Assembly: GCA_913046155.1 (NCBI GenBank)
Contig: CAJWRY010000012.1
Coordinates: forward strand, 1 to 20,745
Direction of reading: 5' to 3'
Source of the DNA: an uncultured Candidatus Nemicrothrix sp.
Lineage (GTDB): Bacteria > Actinomycetota > Acidimicrobiia > Acidimicrobiales > UBA8592
DNA length: 20,745 nt
Below are positions 1-7,148 of the stretch, in pieces; positions within the stretch are counted from its first letter, which is position 1; every line of letters begins with the position of its first letter. A program made the translations under genes and the position numbers. The notes under the pieces were generated by a model. It was given only the letters and a program-made list of their open reading frames with translations, did no database searches and was not told the origin of the DNA.

Positions 1-55
1 TCGTGGAATGATCAATACAGTTCCGCATCTAATTCAAGTCGAAGAAGTTTCTTAA
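1..55 (+). CDS. rpmD: Ribosomal protein L30 (uL30), 3' end only
   Basis: Only the last 17 codons and the TAA stop (53-55) are present; the reading frame begins at position 2. The visible tail reads RGMINTVPHLIQVEEVS. The GMI(N)xVpHLIxVEE pattern is the standard C-terminus of bacterial L30, a small protein of the 50S subunit. It lies directly upstream of rplO, 24 bases away, as in the conserved spc operon order rpsE-rpmD-rplO-secY, which supports the assignment. The gene is cut by the window edge, so nothing can be said about its start or length. Confidence 0.85.
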   Translation, partial: RGMINTVPHLIQVEEVS

Positions 56-79
56 GCAACATTTTTTGAGAGGAATATC

Positions 80-568
80 ATGAAAATCCATGACTTACAG
101 CCACCTGAAGGTTCTAATAGAAGATCTAAGCGCGTTGCTAGAGGAATTGGCGGAAAAGGCGGGAAAACTGCAGGAAGAGGGTCAAAAGGGCAACGAGCCC
201 GAAATACTGTCAGAGTTGGATTTGAAGGTGGGCAGAACCCACTACATCTCCGACTTCCTAAATTACGGGGATTCAACAACCCGTTCCGAGTCGAGTATCA
301 GGCAGTCAATCTAGATACAATTGCTGAAACAGGCATGACGGAGGTATCTCCAAGTACGTTACATGAAAGAGGACTCGTCAGAAAGAACTCTCTTGTTAAG
401 ATTCTTGGACGAGGAGAAATTTCAACCAAAATTGATGTTTCAGCTCACGCCTTCTCAAAATCGGCTGAGGAAAGTATCACTGCTGCGGGAGGGACTATCA
501 CTGTCTTACCAAAACCTTGGGGAGAAGGTCGGCCACCTGCCAAGGGGAATGCATTAACCAATAGATGA
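80..568 (+). CDS. rplO: Ribosomal protein L15 (uL15)
   Basis: A 162-residue basic protein matching L15 of the large ribosomal subunit, which helps organise 23S rRNA late in 50S assembly. The N-terminus (MKIHDLQPPEGSNRRSKRV) and the following glycine/lysine-rich segment with GRGSKGQRAR near residues 33-42 are the L15 rRNA-binding signature. The FEGGQNPLHLRLPKLRGF block follows at residues 48-65. Length is slightly above the common 145-150. The ATG at 80 is preceded by GAGGAA at about 70-75, a good ribosome binding site. It sits between rpmD and secY as in the usual spc operon. Confidence 0.97.
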   Translation: MKIHDLQPPEGSNRRSKRVARGIGGKGGKTAGRGSKGQRARNTVRVGFEGGQNPLHLRLPKLRGFNNPFRVEYQAVNLDTIAETGMTEVSPSTLHERGLVRKNSLVKILGRGEISTKIDVSAHAFSKSAEESITAAGGTITVLPKPWGEGRPPAKGNALTNR

Positions 569-598
569 GACGGAATTCTTATCAGCTAGGATAAATAT

Positions 599-1948
599 AT
601 GGCAGCCAGTATCTTAAACATGTTTCGTGTTGAAGACTTACGAAATAAGGTCTTATTTACGTTGGGAATGCTGGCTTTATATCGTGTCGGCTGTTTTGTA
701 CCTGCTCCAGGTATTGATATTGATGCGATTCAGCTACTTAAGGAAACCACAGATGAAAACGGTGGTGCTTTAGCATTTTTGCGTCTCTTCTCAGGAGGGG
801 CTTTAACTCAGTTTGCAATCTTTGCATTGGGTATCATGCCCTACATTACTGCTTCGATCATCATGCAAATTCTAGGCGTTGTAATACCTCGGGTTGAACA
901 GTGGCAACAGATGGGCGCTGTCGGACAAAGAAAAATCACACAAGCGACCCGTTATCTGACAATAGGTATTGCACTAATTCAATCAACCGCTTTCGCATTT
1001 CTTTTCCATAATGGTGGAGGAGGCTTTGGAAGTGCCCCTAGTAGCGGTACTCAACTTGACCTGCTTCCGAAATTCACAGCCCCAAGAGTTGCTCTTGTTG
1101 TGCTAACTCTTACCGCAGGTACTGCACTTTTGATGTGGATGGGAGAGTTAATCAGCCAAAAAGGCATAGGGAACGGGATGTCACTAATCATCTTCGCATC
1201 TGTGGTTTCTGCTTTGCCCAACCAAGGAGCTCTGGTCAGAACAGATGCGGGTATGGGCGGTTTAATAGGAGTGATCCTACTATTTGGTGCGATGCTGGTC
1301 GCAATCGTATTCGTAGAACAGGGCCAAAGGCGTATACCTGTTCAATTCGCAAAGCGTGTAGTAGGGCGTAAACAATATGGCGGCCAAAGTACCTACATAC
1401 CCCTGAAAGTTAACCAGTCTGGGGTAATCCCAATCATTTTCGCCAGCTCGGTACTCTACCTTCCACAATTATTGGTATCAGTACTCCCATCAGATAATGA
1501 CCCAGCAAATAAAACTTGGGGAGAGTCCATACAAAGTTGGATTGATAGCAATCTAGTTGTCAGCGATAGTCCTTTCTATCTTCTTTTCTTTGGACTTTTG
1601 ATTGTCGGGTTTTCGTATTTCTATACTGCCATCACATTTGACCCAGTGAAACAGGCAGACAATATCCGAAAACAAGGAGGATTTATCCCAGGCATTCGAC
1701 CTGGTCCCCAAACTGAGCGTTATTTGGGCAAAATCTTAAATCGCATAACACTAGCTGGAGCAATCTTTATTGCGCTGGTAGCTCTAGCGCCCACATTTAT
1801 TTTGGCGAAAGTACTTGATCAAGGAAATGTAGGACAAGTTTCCTTCGGTGGTATCTCTATATTGATTGCTGTTGGAGTTGCGCTAGAAACAATGAAACAA
1901 ATTGATAGCCAACTTATGATGAGAAACTACGAGGGTTTCTTGAAATAA
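599..1948 (+). CDS. secY: Protein translocase channel subunit SecY
   Basis: A 449-residue polytopic membrane protein, the central pore of the Sec translocon (with SecE and SecG). It moves unfolded preproteins across, or inserts them into, the cytoplasmic membrane. About ten hydrophobic segments are visible. Family landmarks are the plug and first-helix region around residues 18-70, the FSGGALTQFAIFALGIMPYI segment (64-83), GIGNGMS (189-195), and the cytoplasmic loop PGIRPGPQTERYL (364-376), part of the SecA/ribosome-docking face. A glycine-rich loop at residues 138-150 is probably external. Length is normal. The ATG is preceded by AGGA at 588-591, and the gene follows rplO by 30 bases. No truncation is seen. 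Confidence 0.97.
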   Translation: MAASILNMFRVEDLRNKVLFTLGMLALYRVGCFVPAPGIDIDAIQLLKETTDENGGALAFLRLFSGGALTQFAIFALGIMPYITASIIMQILGVVIPRVEQWQQMGAVGQRKITQATRYLTIGIALIQSTAFAFLFHNGGGGFGSAPSSGTQLDLLPKFTAPRVALVVLTLTAGTALLMWMGELISQKGIGNGMSLIIFASVVSALPNQGALVRTDAGMGGLIGVILLFGAMLVAIVFVEQGQRRIPVQFAKRVVGRKQYGGQSTYIPLKVNQSGVIPIIFASSVLYLPQLLVSVLPSDNDPANKTWGESIQSWIDSNLVVSDSPFYLLFFGLLIVGFSYFYTAITFDPVKQADNIRKQGGFIPGIRPGPQTERYLGKILNRITLAGAIFIALVALAPTFILAKVLDQGNVGQVSFGGISILIAVGVALETMKQIDSQLMMRNYEGFLK

Positions 1949-1972
1949 CCGTCATAAACAGAGAGGTAATTC

Positions 1973-2533
1973 ATGTCATTAGGTATGATCATTTTGGGGC
2001 GACAAGGTTCTGGAAAAGGAACGCAGGCAGTCCGTATAGCGGAACGGTTTCAAGTTGTTCATATTTCAACCGGAGATATGCTGCGGTCGGCAGTGCAAGA
2101 GGGAACCGAGCTTGGGCTTAAGGCCAAATCGATTATGGATGCGGGAGGACTCGTAACAGATGATGTGGTTAACGGAATCGTCGCAGAAAGACTTGCTAAA
2201 GATGATGTTCAGAACTCGGGATTCCTCCTTGATGGTTACCCTCGAACGGTTGGTCAGGCTACAGAGCTCAAACAGTTGGTTGGCGAAAGTCTCAAACTTG
2301 CTATAAATCTGGATGTTTCAATTGAAGAAGTAACTCAGCGGATGATGAGCCGAGGGCGTGAAGATGACACTCCAGAGGCTATTGCAAGACGACTTGAATT
2401 ATATGAAGCGGAGACAGCTCCTTTGATTAAATGGTTTGAAAGTGAAAATATATTATGCGTGATTGATGGTCTTGGTACTGAAATTGAAGTGCATCAGCGA
2501 GTGATAGAAGAAATAGAGAGAAATATTGGATGA
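1973..2533 (+). CDS. adk: Adenylate kinase, short type
   Basis: A 186-residue adenylate kinase (ATP + AMP = 2 ADP), cytosolic. The P-loop reads GRQGSGKGTQ at residues 9-18, followed by the AMP-binding HISTGDMLR near residues 30-38. The DGYPRT segment and the late REDDTPEAIARRLELYEAET region with its arginines are also present. At 186 residues it lacks the zinc-finger-like LID insertion of the ~215-residue form, so it is the short-LID type common in actinobacteria. GAGAGG at 1961-1966 serves as ribosome binding site. It follows secY by 24 bases. The usual next gene, map, is missing, and the adk stop overlaps a possible small ORF as ATGA. Confidence 0.96.
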   Translation: MSLGMIILGRQGSGKGTQAVRIAERFQVVHISTGDMLRSAVQEGTELGLKAKSIMDAGGLVTDDVVNGIVAERLAKDDVQNSGFLLDGYPRTVGQATELKQLVGESLKLAINLDVSIEEVTQRMMSRGREDDTPEAIARRLELYEAETAPLIKWFESENILCVIDGLGTEIEVHQRVIEEIERNIG

Positions 2534-2643
2534 CTCAAAAGATAACGAGAATCAAATACTCTTTGGGTTGGGGAGTGACCGTAATGCCGGTAGGATTTTC
2601 ATTTGGCTTTGCGCGCAGAAATACCTGTAGTCAAACCCAATAA
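2530..2643 (+). CDS. Possible 37-codon ORF in the place of map
   Basis: An open frame starts with an ATG at 2530 that overlaps the adk stop as ATGA and runs to TAA at 2641-2643. It would encode 37 residues: start MTQKITRIKYSLGWG, end ARRNTCSQTQ. The central part is hydrophobic/aromatic (VTVMPVGFSFGF) and flanked by basic residues. I do not recognise the protein and see no resemblance to methionine aminopeptidase, whose gene normally lies here. There is no strong ribosome binding site, so translation would depend on coupling to adk. An ORF this short can occur by chance. The same DNA contains TTGGGTT (2563-2569) and AACCCAA (2634-2640), which could pair as a long-range stem in an infA leader RNA. 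Coding status is uncertain. Confidence 0.25.
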   Translation: MTQKITRIKYSLGWGVTVMPVGFSFGFARRNTCSQTQ

Positions 2644-2648
2644 TTAGT

Positions 2649-2655
2649 AAGGAGA
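2649..2655 (+). promoter_or_regulatory. Strong ribosome binding site that fixes a CTG start for infA
   Basis: AAGGAGA at 2649-2655 is a near-perfect Shine-Dalgarno sequence. It lies 6 bases before the CTG at 2662-2664 but about 37 bases before the first in-frame ATG at 2692. Its position is the main evidence that infA starts at CTG and not at the internal ATG. Confidence 0.75.
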
Positions 2656-2661
2656 CAGACA

Positions 2662-2886
2662 CTGGCTAAATCAAAAGAAGATGCAATCGTAATGGAGGGT
2701 ACTGTAGTGGAGCCGCTCCCTAACGCAATGTTTCGAGTGGAATTAGAGAACGGACATAAAGTCTTAGCTCACATTTCCGGCAAAATGAGAATGCATTACA
2801 TACGCATACTTCCGGGGGATAAAGTGCAAGTTGAACTTACACCATACGATCTAGAGCGTGGTCGTATCACCTACAGATATAAATAA
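2662..2886 (+). CDS. infA: Translation initiation factor IF-1, CTG start
   Basis: IF-1, a single OB-fold protein that binds the 30S A site during initiation with IF-2 and IF-3. From the CTG at 2662 the product has 74 residues, the normal IF-1 length, starting (M)AKSKEDAIVMEGTVVE; the motifs GHKVLAHISGKMRMHYIRI and PYDLERGRITYRYK complete the family signature. There is no ATG or GTG at the expected N-terminus. Starting at the first ATG (2692) would remove ten residues, including conserved KEDAI, and leave no ribosome binding site. CTG is a rare start codon, notable in an initiation factor gene. A sequencing error (C for A or G) is the main alternative. rpmJ follows by 22 bases. Confidence 0.93.
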   Translation: MAKSKEDAIVMEGTVVEPLPNAMFRVELENGHKVLAHISGKMRMHYIRILPGDKVQVELTPYDLERGRITYRYK

Positions 2887-2908
2887 AGTCAAGTCTAAAA
2901 AGGATCTA

Positions 2909-3025
2909 ATGAAAGTTCGAACAAGTGTCAAAAAAATGTGCGACAAATGTCGTGTCATCCGACGCAGTGGAGTCGTCCGCGTAATTTGTTCGGTCAACCC
3001 CCGTCACAAGCAAAGGCAAGGATAA
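2909..3025 (+). CDS. rpmJ: Ribosomal protein L36 (bL36), zinc-binding form
   Basis: A 38-residue protein with the classic L36 start MKVRTSVKKMCDKCRVIRR and end NPRHKQRQG. The zinc-ribbon ligands are visible: Cys11 and Cys14 (CDKC), Cys27, and His33 in NPRH. L36 is the smallest protein of the 50S subunit and stabilises 23S rRNA. The ATG at 2909 is preceded by AAGGA at 2899-2903. It is embedded in the infA-rpmJ-rpsM-rpsK-rpsD order expected for this operon; its stop lies two bases before the rpsM start, so the two are probably translationally coupled. This is the zinc-containing (C+) paralogue type. Confidence 0.95.
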   Translation: MKVRTSVKKMCDKCRVIRRSGVVRVICSVNPRHKQRQG

Positions 3026-3027
3026 GA

Positions 3028-3405
3028 ATGGCACGTATTGCCGGTGTAGATATACCGAGAGAAAAGAGAGCTGTTGTCTCTCTCACTTACATTTATGGAA
3101 TTGGGAGAACGCTTGCATCTCATGTCTGTGAAGCGACAGACATCGATGAAAATACTCGTGTGATGAACTTGACCGATGACGAAGTTGCTAAATTGCGTAG
3201 CTATATCGAAGGCGAACTCCGTGTTGAGGGTGACTTACGACGAGAGGTGCAACAGGATATCAAGCGCAAAATGGAAATAGGTTGTTATCAAGGTATACGT
3301 CACCGACGAGGCCTGCCTGTACGTGGTCAGCGAACGCATACTAACGCCCGAACTCGGAAGGGTCCTAAGAAAACAATTGCTGGTAAGAAGAAAGTTCTCA
3401 AATAA
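3028..3405 (+). CDS. rpsM: Ribosomal protein S13 (uS13)
   Basis: A 125-residue S13, which sits in the 30S head, contacts the P-site tRNA and forms an intersubunit bridge with the 50S. It opens MARIAGVDIPREKRAVVSL, contains the helix-hairpin-helix YGIGRTLA near residues 24-31, and ends in the basic tail GIRHRRGLPVRGQRTHTNAR and then lysines. I chose the ATG at 3028 because MARIAGV is the universal S13 N-terminus. The frame stays open upstream to 2938, but that part overlaps rpmJ and has no S13 similarity. rpsK begins two bases after the stop. Confidence 0.97.
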   Translation: MARIAGVDIPREKRAVVSLTYIYGIGRTLASHVCEATDIDENTRVMNLTDDEVAKLRSYIEGELRVEGDLRREVQQDIKRKMEIGCYQGIRHRRGLPVRGQRTHTNARTRKGPKKTIAGKKKVLK

Positions 3406-3407
3406 TT

Positions 3408-3806
3408 ATGGCTACACAAAATTCTGGTGCTCGGCGTCCCAAAAAGCGTGAACGTAAGAATATTTCACACGGAGTCGCACACATCAAAAGTTCCTTCAAC
3501 AACACAATCGTGTCTATTAGTGACCAGCAGGGAAACGTTTTGGCTTGGGCTTCAGCTGGAAATGTGGGCTTCAAAGGCTCAAGGAAAAGCACCCCTTTTG
3601 CTGCTCAGCTAGCTGCCGAGGAATGTGCAAGAAAAGCTATGGATCACGGTATCCGAAAAGTTGACGTTGAAGTAAAAGGACCAGGTTCGGGTAGAGAAAC
3701 TGCTATTCGTTCACTTCAAACAGCAGGAATTGAAGTTACTGGAATAAAAGACGTTACCCCAGTACCACATAATGGATGTACTGTTGTTAAGAGACGGAGG
3801 GTTTGA
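3408..3806 (+). CDS. rpsK: Ribosomal protein S11 (uS11)
   Basis: A 132-residue S11, a platform protein of the 30S subunit near the mRNA exit and the 3' end of 16S rRNA. Family blocks visible are the lysine-rich N-terminus (RRPKKRERKNISHGVAHIKS), the FNNTIVSISD segment, GFKGSRKSTPFAAQLAAE, and the strongly conserved KGPGSGRETAIRSLQ. The C-terminus PHNGCTVVKRRRV is the usual ending. Length is typical. It lies two bases after rpsM and one base before rpsD, so these genes are almost certainly co-transcribed and coupled. Confidence 0.97.
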   Translation: MATQNSGARRPKKRERKNISHGVAHIKSSFNNTIVSISDQQGNVLAWASAGNVGFKGSRKSTPFAAQLAAEECARKAMDHGIRKVDVEVKGPGSGRETAIRSLQTAGIEVTGIKDVTPVPHNGCTVVKRRRV

Positions 3807-3807
3807 T

Positions 3808-4425
3808 ATGTCTAGGTATACCGGCCCAAAAGCTCGAGTTTCCAGACGGCTTGCTACGAATATATGGGGTACCAAGGGAGAAGCTGACGCACTTGAAAAG
3901 CGCCCATACCCGCCAGGGGAACACGGTAGGACTGGTCGCCGAGGAAATGCATCCGAATATAAAGTGCAACTTCAAGAAAAACAAAAAGCGCGCTTCACTT
4001 ACGGTTTAACGGAAAGACAATTCCGAAATATCTTTAAAGAAGCTAGCAGGAGAGATGGTGTCACGGGCGATAACATGCTCCGATATCTTGAGCTTCGTTT
4101 AGACAATTTTGTATATCGGTCAGGATGGGCTTCTACCCGCCCTCAAGCACGACAGTTCGTAAACCATGGTCATGTCTCCGTAAACGGTAAGCGTGTAGAT
4201 ATTCCTAGCTACAGACTCCGAAAGGACGACGAAGTCACTTTGCGCGATAAAGCGAAAGGAATGATTGTAATCCAATGGAATAATGATGTTCTAGATCGAG
4301 AAGCTCCAGCTTGGATTGAAATTACCGATGACAGACTTGGCGCAAAAGTTCGTGACCTACCAATACGAGAACAAATAGATATACCAATCCGTGAACAACT
4401 CATTGTTGAGTTATACAGCAAGTAA
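3808..4425 (+). CDS. rpsD: Ribosomal protein S4 (uS4), zinc-less form
   Basis: A 205-residue S4, a primary 16S rRNA-binding protein that nucleates 30S body assembly and in many bacteria represses the alpha operon. The start MSRYTGPKARVSRRL is canonical, so I use the ATG at 3808; the longer frame from 3772 overlaps rpsK and lacks similarity. RRPYPPGEHG-like sequence follows (here KRPYPPGEHGRTGRRG), with none of the four zinc cysteines of the C+ form, so this is the C-minus type. The S4 RNA-binding domain is visible around residues 94-157 (LELRLDNFVYRSG, QARQFVNHGHVSVNGKRV). A 31-base gap precedes rpoA. Confidence 0.97.
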   Translation: MSRYTGPKARVSRRLATNIWGTKGEADALEKRPYPPGEHGRTGRRGNASEYKVQLQEKQKARFTYGLTERQFRNIFKEASRRDGVTGDNMLRYLELRLDNFVYRSGWASTRPQARQFVNHGHVSVNGKRVDIPSYRLRKDDEVTLRDKAKGMIVIQWNNDVLDREAPAWIEITDDRLGAKVRDLPIREQIDIPIREQLIVELYSK

Positions 4426-4456
4426 TTAACAGACAAACAAAACCAGAGGTAAAAAA

Positions 4457-5407
4457 ATGCTTTTGATACAACGACCAGAAATCAAGGCCTTAGATGAAGA
4501 GTCAGAGAACAAGCAAAGGTTCTTAATCTCCCCTTTAGAGCCAGGATTCGGACACACCCTTGGAAACTCCTTACGACGCACCCTTCTTTCCGCTATTCCT
4601 GGAGCTGCTGTCACTCATGTTCTCTTTGATACTGCAATTCATGAGTTTGGTACTTTCAGTGATGAATATGGAGTTATTGAGGACGTACCAGATGTTCTCC
4701 TCAATATTAAAGATATTGTAGTGAGCTCTGAAAGCGAAGAACCCGTATTGCTTCGTCTCGATGCTAACACTCCAGGAGAAGTAACTGCAGGCCAATTCTC
4801 TACAAATGCTGATGTAGAAATTCATAACCCAGAGCTTGTTATAGCAACCCTAAATGCGTCAGGGTCTCTAGGAATGGAAGTTACTGTTCAACGAGGGAGA
4901 GGATATATCTCATCGGATGCCAATAAGGAAGGAAATACCTCAATTGATCAAGTAGCGGTTGATTCAATATTCTCACCGGTTCGACGAGTTACCTTTAGTG
5001 TTGAACCCACGCGAGTTGAACAATCAAATGATTTTGATGCTTTAACTCTCGAAATAGAAACTGATGGCTCCATGGCACCCGCAGATGCATTTGCATCAGC
5101 AGGAGGAACTTTGGGCAACCTTGTGCAACTTGTCGCTGATTGGAGCGAAGAACCTCAAGGACTTGAATTAACCGAAGTCGTGACCGGAACATCAGGCTCA
5201 CCAGATCTTGAACTCCCTATTGAGGACCTTGAGTTGTCAGAACGACCAAGCAATTGCTTAAAGAGAGCTCAAGTCAATACCATCGGCGAGCTTCTCCAGA
5301 AATCTGAGGCAGACCTCTTAGCTATCACTAATTTCGGTCAAAAGTCACTAGATGAAATAATTGACAAGCTTGATGAGCGAGGCTTGGCGCTCGCTCTCAG
5401 AGACTAG
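4457..5407 (+). CDS. rpoA: RNA polymerase alpha subunit
   Basis: A 316-residue alpha subunit. It dimerises to start RNA polymerase assembly and contacts promoter UP elements and activators through its C-terminal domain. The N-terminal domain (about 1-225) shows FLISPLEPGFGHTLGNSLRR at residues 22-41, the dimerisation and beta-contact helix. After a linker rich in acidic residues, the C-terminal domain (about 250-316) shows LELSERPSNCLKR and FGQKSLDEI. Arg263 corresponds to the UP-element-binding Arg265 of E. coli. Length is normal. GAGGT at 4446-4450 precedes the ATG. rplQ follows by 8 bases, the usual arrangement. Confidence 0.98.
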   Translation: MLLIQRPEIKALDEESENKQRFLISPLEPGFGHTLGNSLRRTLLSAIPGAAVTHVLFDTAIHEFGTFSDEYGVIEDVPDVLLNIKDIVVSSESEEPVLLRLDANTPGEVTAGQFSTNADVEIHNPELVIATLNASGSLGMEVTVQRGRGYISSDANKEGNTSIDQVAVDSIFSPVRRVTFSVEPTRVEQSNDFDALTLEIETDGSMAPADAFASAGGTLGNLVQLVADWSEEPQGLELTEVVTGTSGSPDLELPIEDLELSERPSNCLKRAQVNTIGELLQKSEADLLAITNFGQKSLDEIIDKLDERGLALALRD

Positions 5408-5415
5408 GATTTACA

Positions 5416-5769
5416 ATGCCTGGACGACCTAGAAAAGGAAGACGATTTGGTGGGAGCTCAGCACATCAAAAAGCAATAATGGGGAATCTAGTAGCTTCAT
5501 TGATTGCTGCAGAGGCAATCGTTACCACCGAAGCAAAAGCGAAAGCTATGAGACCTGTCGCAGAGAAGATCATCACAAAAGCTAAAAAAGGTGGCTTGCA
5601 TAATCACCGGCAAATTATAGCTTTCCTTCGTGACCAAGAAATCGCCGATAAGTTAATGGAAGATGTTGGACCTAGATATGCTGACCGACCCGGTGGCTAC
5701 ACCAGAATTCTTAAAATGGGTCCTCGTTACGGTGATAACGCTCCGATGGCAAGAATTGAACTTGTTTAA
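5416..5769 (+). CDS. rplQ: Ribosomal protein L17 (bL17)
   Basis: A 117-residue L17, located near the peptide exit tunnel of the 50S subunit. It opens MPGRPRKGRRFGGSSAHQKA, close to the bacterial pattern (M)Rxxxxxxkl(g)RxxxHRxA, and shows IVTTEAKAKAMRPVAEKIIT at about residues 35-54 and the terminal block GPRYADRPGGYTRILK and RYGDNAPMARIELV. There is no long acidic C-terminal extension as in many high-GC actinobacteria, so the protein is compact. It follows rpoA by 8 bases and is followed by truA. Confidence 0.96.
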   Translation: MPGRPRKGRRFGGSSAHQKAIMGNLVASLIAAEAIVTTEAKAKAMRPVAEKIITKAKKGGLHNHRQIIAFLRDQEIADKLMEDVGPRYADRPGGYTRILKMGPRYGDNAPMARIELV

Positions 5770-5802
5770 TTGATTCGTCAAGGAACCAGTTACTAGAAAG
5801 CC

Positions 5803-6579
5803 ATGGTTTCCGCTCCTCCCCATGGAATGAACCGGTACAGAGCATCCGTCTCTTACGATGGAGGTCCCTTCCATGGTTTCGCAGAAAACCCTGATGTTGA
5901 AACAGTTGCTGGTAAATTACGGGAATCGTTAGAAAAGATCATCGGTCATGAAATTCACCTGACATGCGCAGGGAGAACAGACGCAGGCGTGCACGCTGAA
6001 GGTCAAGTAATCTCCTTTGATGCTGAAACTTTTGATATTGAGAAAATTGAAAGATCTCTGAATAAACTCTGTGCTCCGTTCATAACGGTAAGAGACCTGC
6101 AAAAGACTAACGATCTTTTCAACGCAAGATTTTCAGCTACATGTCGTACATACAGATATCGAATCCTTAATGATGATTACCCTGATCCTTTCTCCCATCG
6201 ATTTGCTTGGTATATTCAGACACAATTAGACATCGATAGCATGCAACGAGCTGCTCAGGCAGTGGTAGGAGAACATGACTTCAGCTCATTTTGTCGAAAA
6301 GCCACAATCCTTGTTGACGGAAAAGAGGAAGAAGCTTCCTTAATAAGAGAAGTAATCTCTATCACTGTAAAGAACGAAGGGCCTTTCGTTGAAATATGGG
6401 TTACAGCAACATCGTTTTGTCACCAAATGGTTAGGTCAATCGTAGGAACGCTTGTAGCAATAGGAAAAGGGCGCTTGAATAAATCAGATGTGTCATCAAT
6501 TATCTCAAAGAAGGACAGAAACTCTGCTGGACCTGTAGCGCCTCCTCAAGGACTTACGTTAATGGAAGTTGGTTACTGA
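5803..6579 (+). CDS. truA: tRNA pseudouridine(38-40) synthase TruA
   Basis: A 258-residue pseudouridine synthase that isomerises uridines 38-40 in the anticodon stem of many tRNAs. The catalytic motif GRTDAGVHAEGQV is at about residues 57-69, with the nucleophilic Asp60. Other family elements are the early YDGGPFHGF, the RTYRYRI segment, and the late SFCHQMVRSIVGTLV that binds tRNA. Length is typical. The ATG at 5803 is taken as the start, although the ATG at 5827 (MNRYRASVSYDG) is also close to family starts and neither has a strong ribosome binding site (AAGGAA at 5780-5785 is distant). truA after rplQ is a common actinobacterial order. Confidence 0.95.
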   Translation: MVSAPPHGMNRYRASVSYDGGPFHGFAENPDVETVAGKLRESLEKIIGHEIHLTCAGRTDAGVHAEGQVISFDAETFDIEKIERSLNKLCAPFITVRDLQKTNDLFNARFSATCRTYRYRILNDDYPDPFSHRFAWYIQTQLDIDSMQRAAQAVVGEHDFSSFCRKATILVDGKEEEASLIREVISITVKNEGPFVEIWVTATSFCHQMVRSIVGTLVAIGKGRLNKSDVSSIISKKDRNSAGPVAPPQGLTLMEVGY

Positions 6580-6598
6580 GATCTAAAAAAGCAATGAT

Positions 6599-6625
6599 GT
6601 CTCAAAAAATTGGTTGTTTAGAGAC
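6599..6625 (+). terminator. Inverted repeat after truA, possible weak terminator
   Basis: GTCTC (6599-6603) pairs with GAGAC (6621-6625); after an A-A mismatch, AAA (6605-6607) can pair with TTT (6617-6619), leaving a 9-base loop. The stem is AT-rich inside and followed only by TTGTTT, so it is a poor intrinsic terminator. Its place, just past the long ribosomal-truA run and before a new ribosomal pair, fits transcript separation. Confidence 0.35.
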
Positions 6626-6652
6626 TTGTTTCACCGTATCGTAGATAGTTGT

Positions 6653-6667
6653 CCTAACTGATTTAGG
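6653..6667 (+). promoter_or_regulatory. Small hairpin in the rplM leader
   Basis: CCTAA (6653-6657) and TTAGG (6663-6667) form a 5-bp stem with a CTGAT loop, about 25 bases before the rplM GTG. The TTAGG arm overlaps the only AGGAAG sequence in the leader (6665-6670), which is itself too far from the start to be an ordinary ribosome binding site. In E. coli, L13 represses its own rplM-rpsI mRNA; a similar role here is only a guess. The rest of the 113-base gap (6580-6692) holds no gene that I can see, and I could not pick a convincing -35/-10 pair. Confidence 0.25.
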
Positions 6668-6692
6668 AAGATAACTCGAAAAGAATAAAGTC

Positions 6693-7145
6693 GTGGCTAC
6701 ATATACTCCAAAAAAATCTGAAATAGAACGAACATGGCATCTTGTAGATGCTGAAGGGCTTGTACTAGGAAGGATGGCAACCGAAGTTGCTAAAATCCTT
6801 AGAGGAAAACATAAAGCTACTTTTGCCCCTCACATAGACACAGGTGATCACGTCATAGTCATAAACGCTGACAAAGTAGTGCTCACAAGCGGGAAGGCAG
6901 AACGAAAAATCGTATACCGCCATACTGGGTTTCCCGGCGGCATTAAATCTGATAGCTACGAAGATTTACTAGAAAAGAAACCCGCTGAGATAGTTCGTCA
7001 ATCAATCCGCGGCATGCTCCCCAAAAATAGGTTAGGTAGACAGCAACTATCAAAACTACAAGTCTACGCTGGCCCTTCTCACCCACACCAGGCACAGAAG
7101 CCAGTTGCATTAGAAATAGATCACGCTCGAGCGAAAGAAGTTTAA
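6693..7145 (+). CDS. rplM: Ribosomal protein L13 (uL13)
   Basis: A 150-residue L13, an early-assembly 23S rRNA-binding protein. The first residues (M)ATYTPKKSEIERTWHLVDAE are the bacterial consensus, followed by GLVLGRMATEVAKILRGKHK, GDHVIVINADKV, YRHTGFPGG and the signature VRQSIRGMLPKNRLGRQQL. Start is GTG at 6693; an in-frame TAA at 6672-6674 rules out any longer form. The ribosome binding site is weak (AAAAGAATAAAG). It is followed three bases later by rpsI, the universal pair. Confidence 0.96.
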   Translation: MATYTPKKSEIERTWHLVDAEGLVLGRMATEVAKILRGKHKATFAPHIDTGDHVIVINADKVVLTSGKAERKIVYRHTGFPGGIKSDSYEDLLEKKPAEIVRQSIRGMLPKNRLGRQQLSKLQVYAGPSHPHQAQKPVALEIDHARAKEV

Positions 7146-7148
7146 AGT

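Noticed and set aside
2938..3027. Longer N-terminus for rpsM
   Set aside because: It overlaps rpmJ in another frame; S13 similarity starts exactly at MARIAGV (3028).
3772..3807. Longer N-terminus for rpsD
   Set aside because: It lies within the rpsK 3' end and lacks S4 similarity; MSRYTGPK at 3808 is canonical.
5801..5880. 10-base direct repeat CCATGGTTTC at 5801-5810 and 5871-5880
   Set aside because: Both lie in or at the edge of truA coding sequence, with no third copy or other sign of a mobile element; probably chance.
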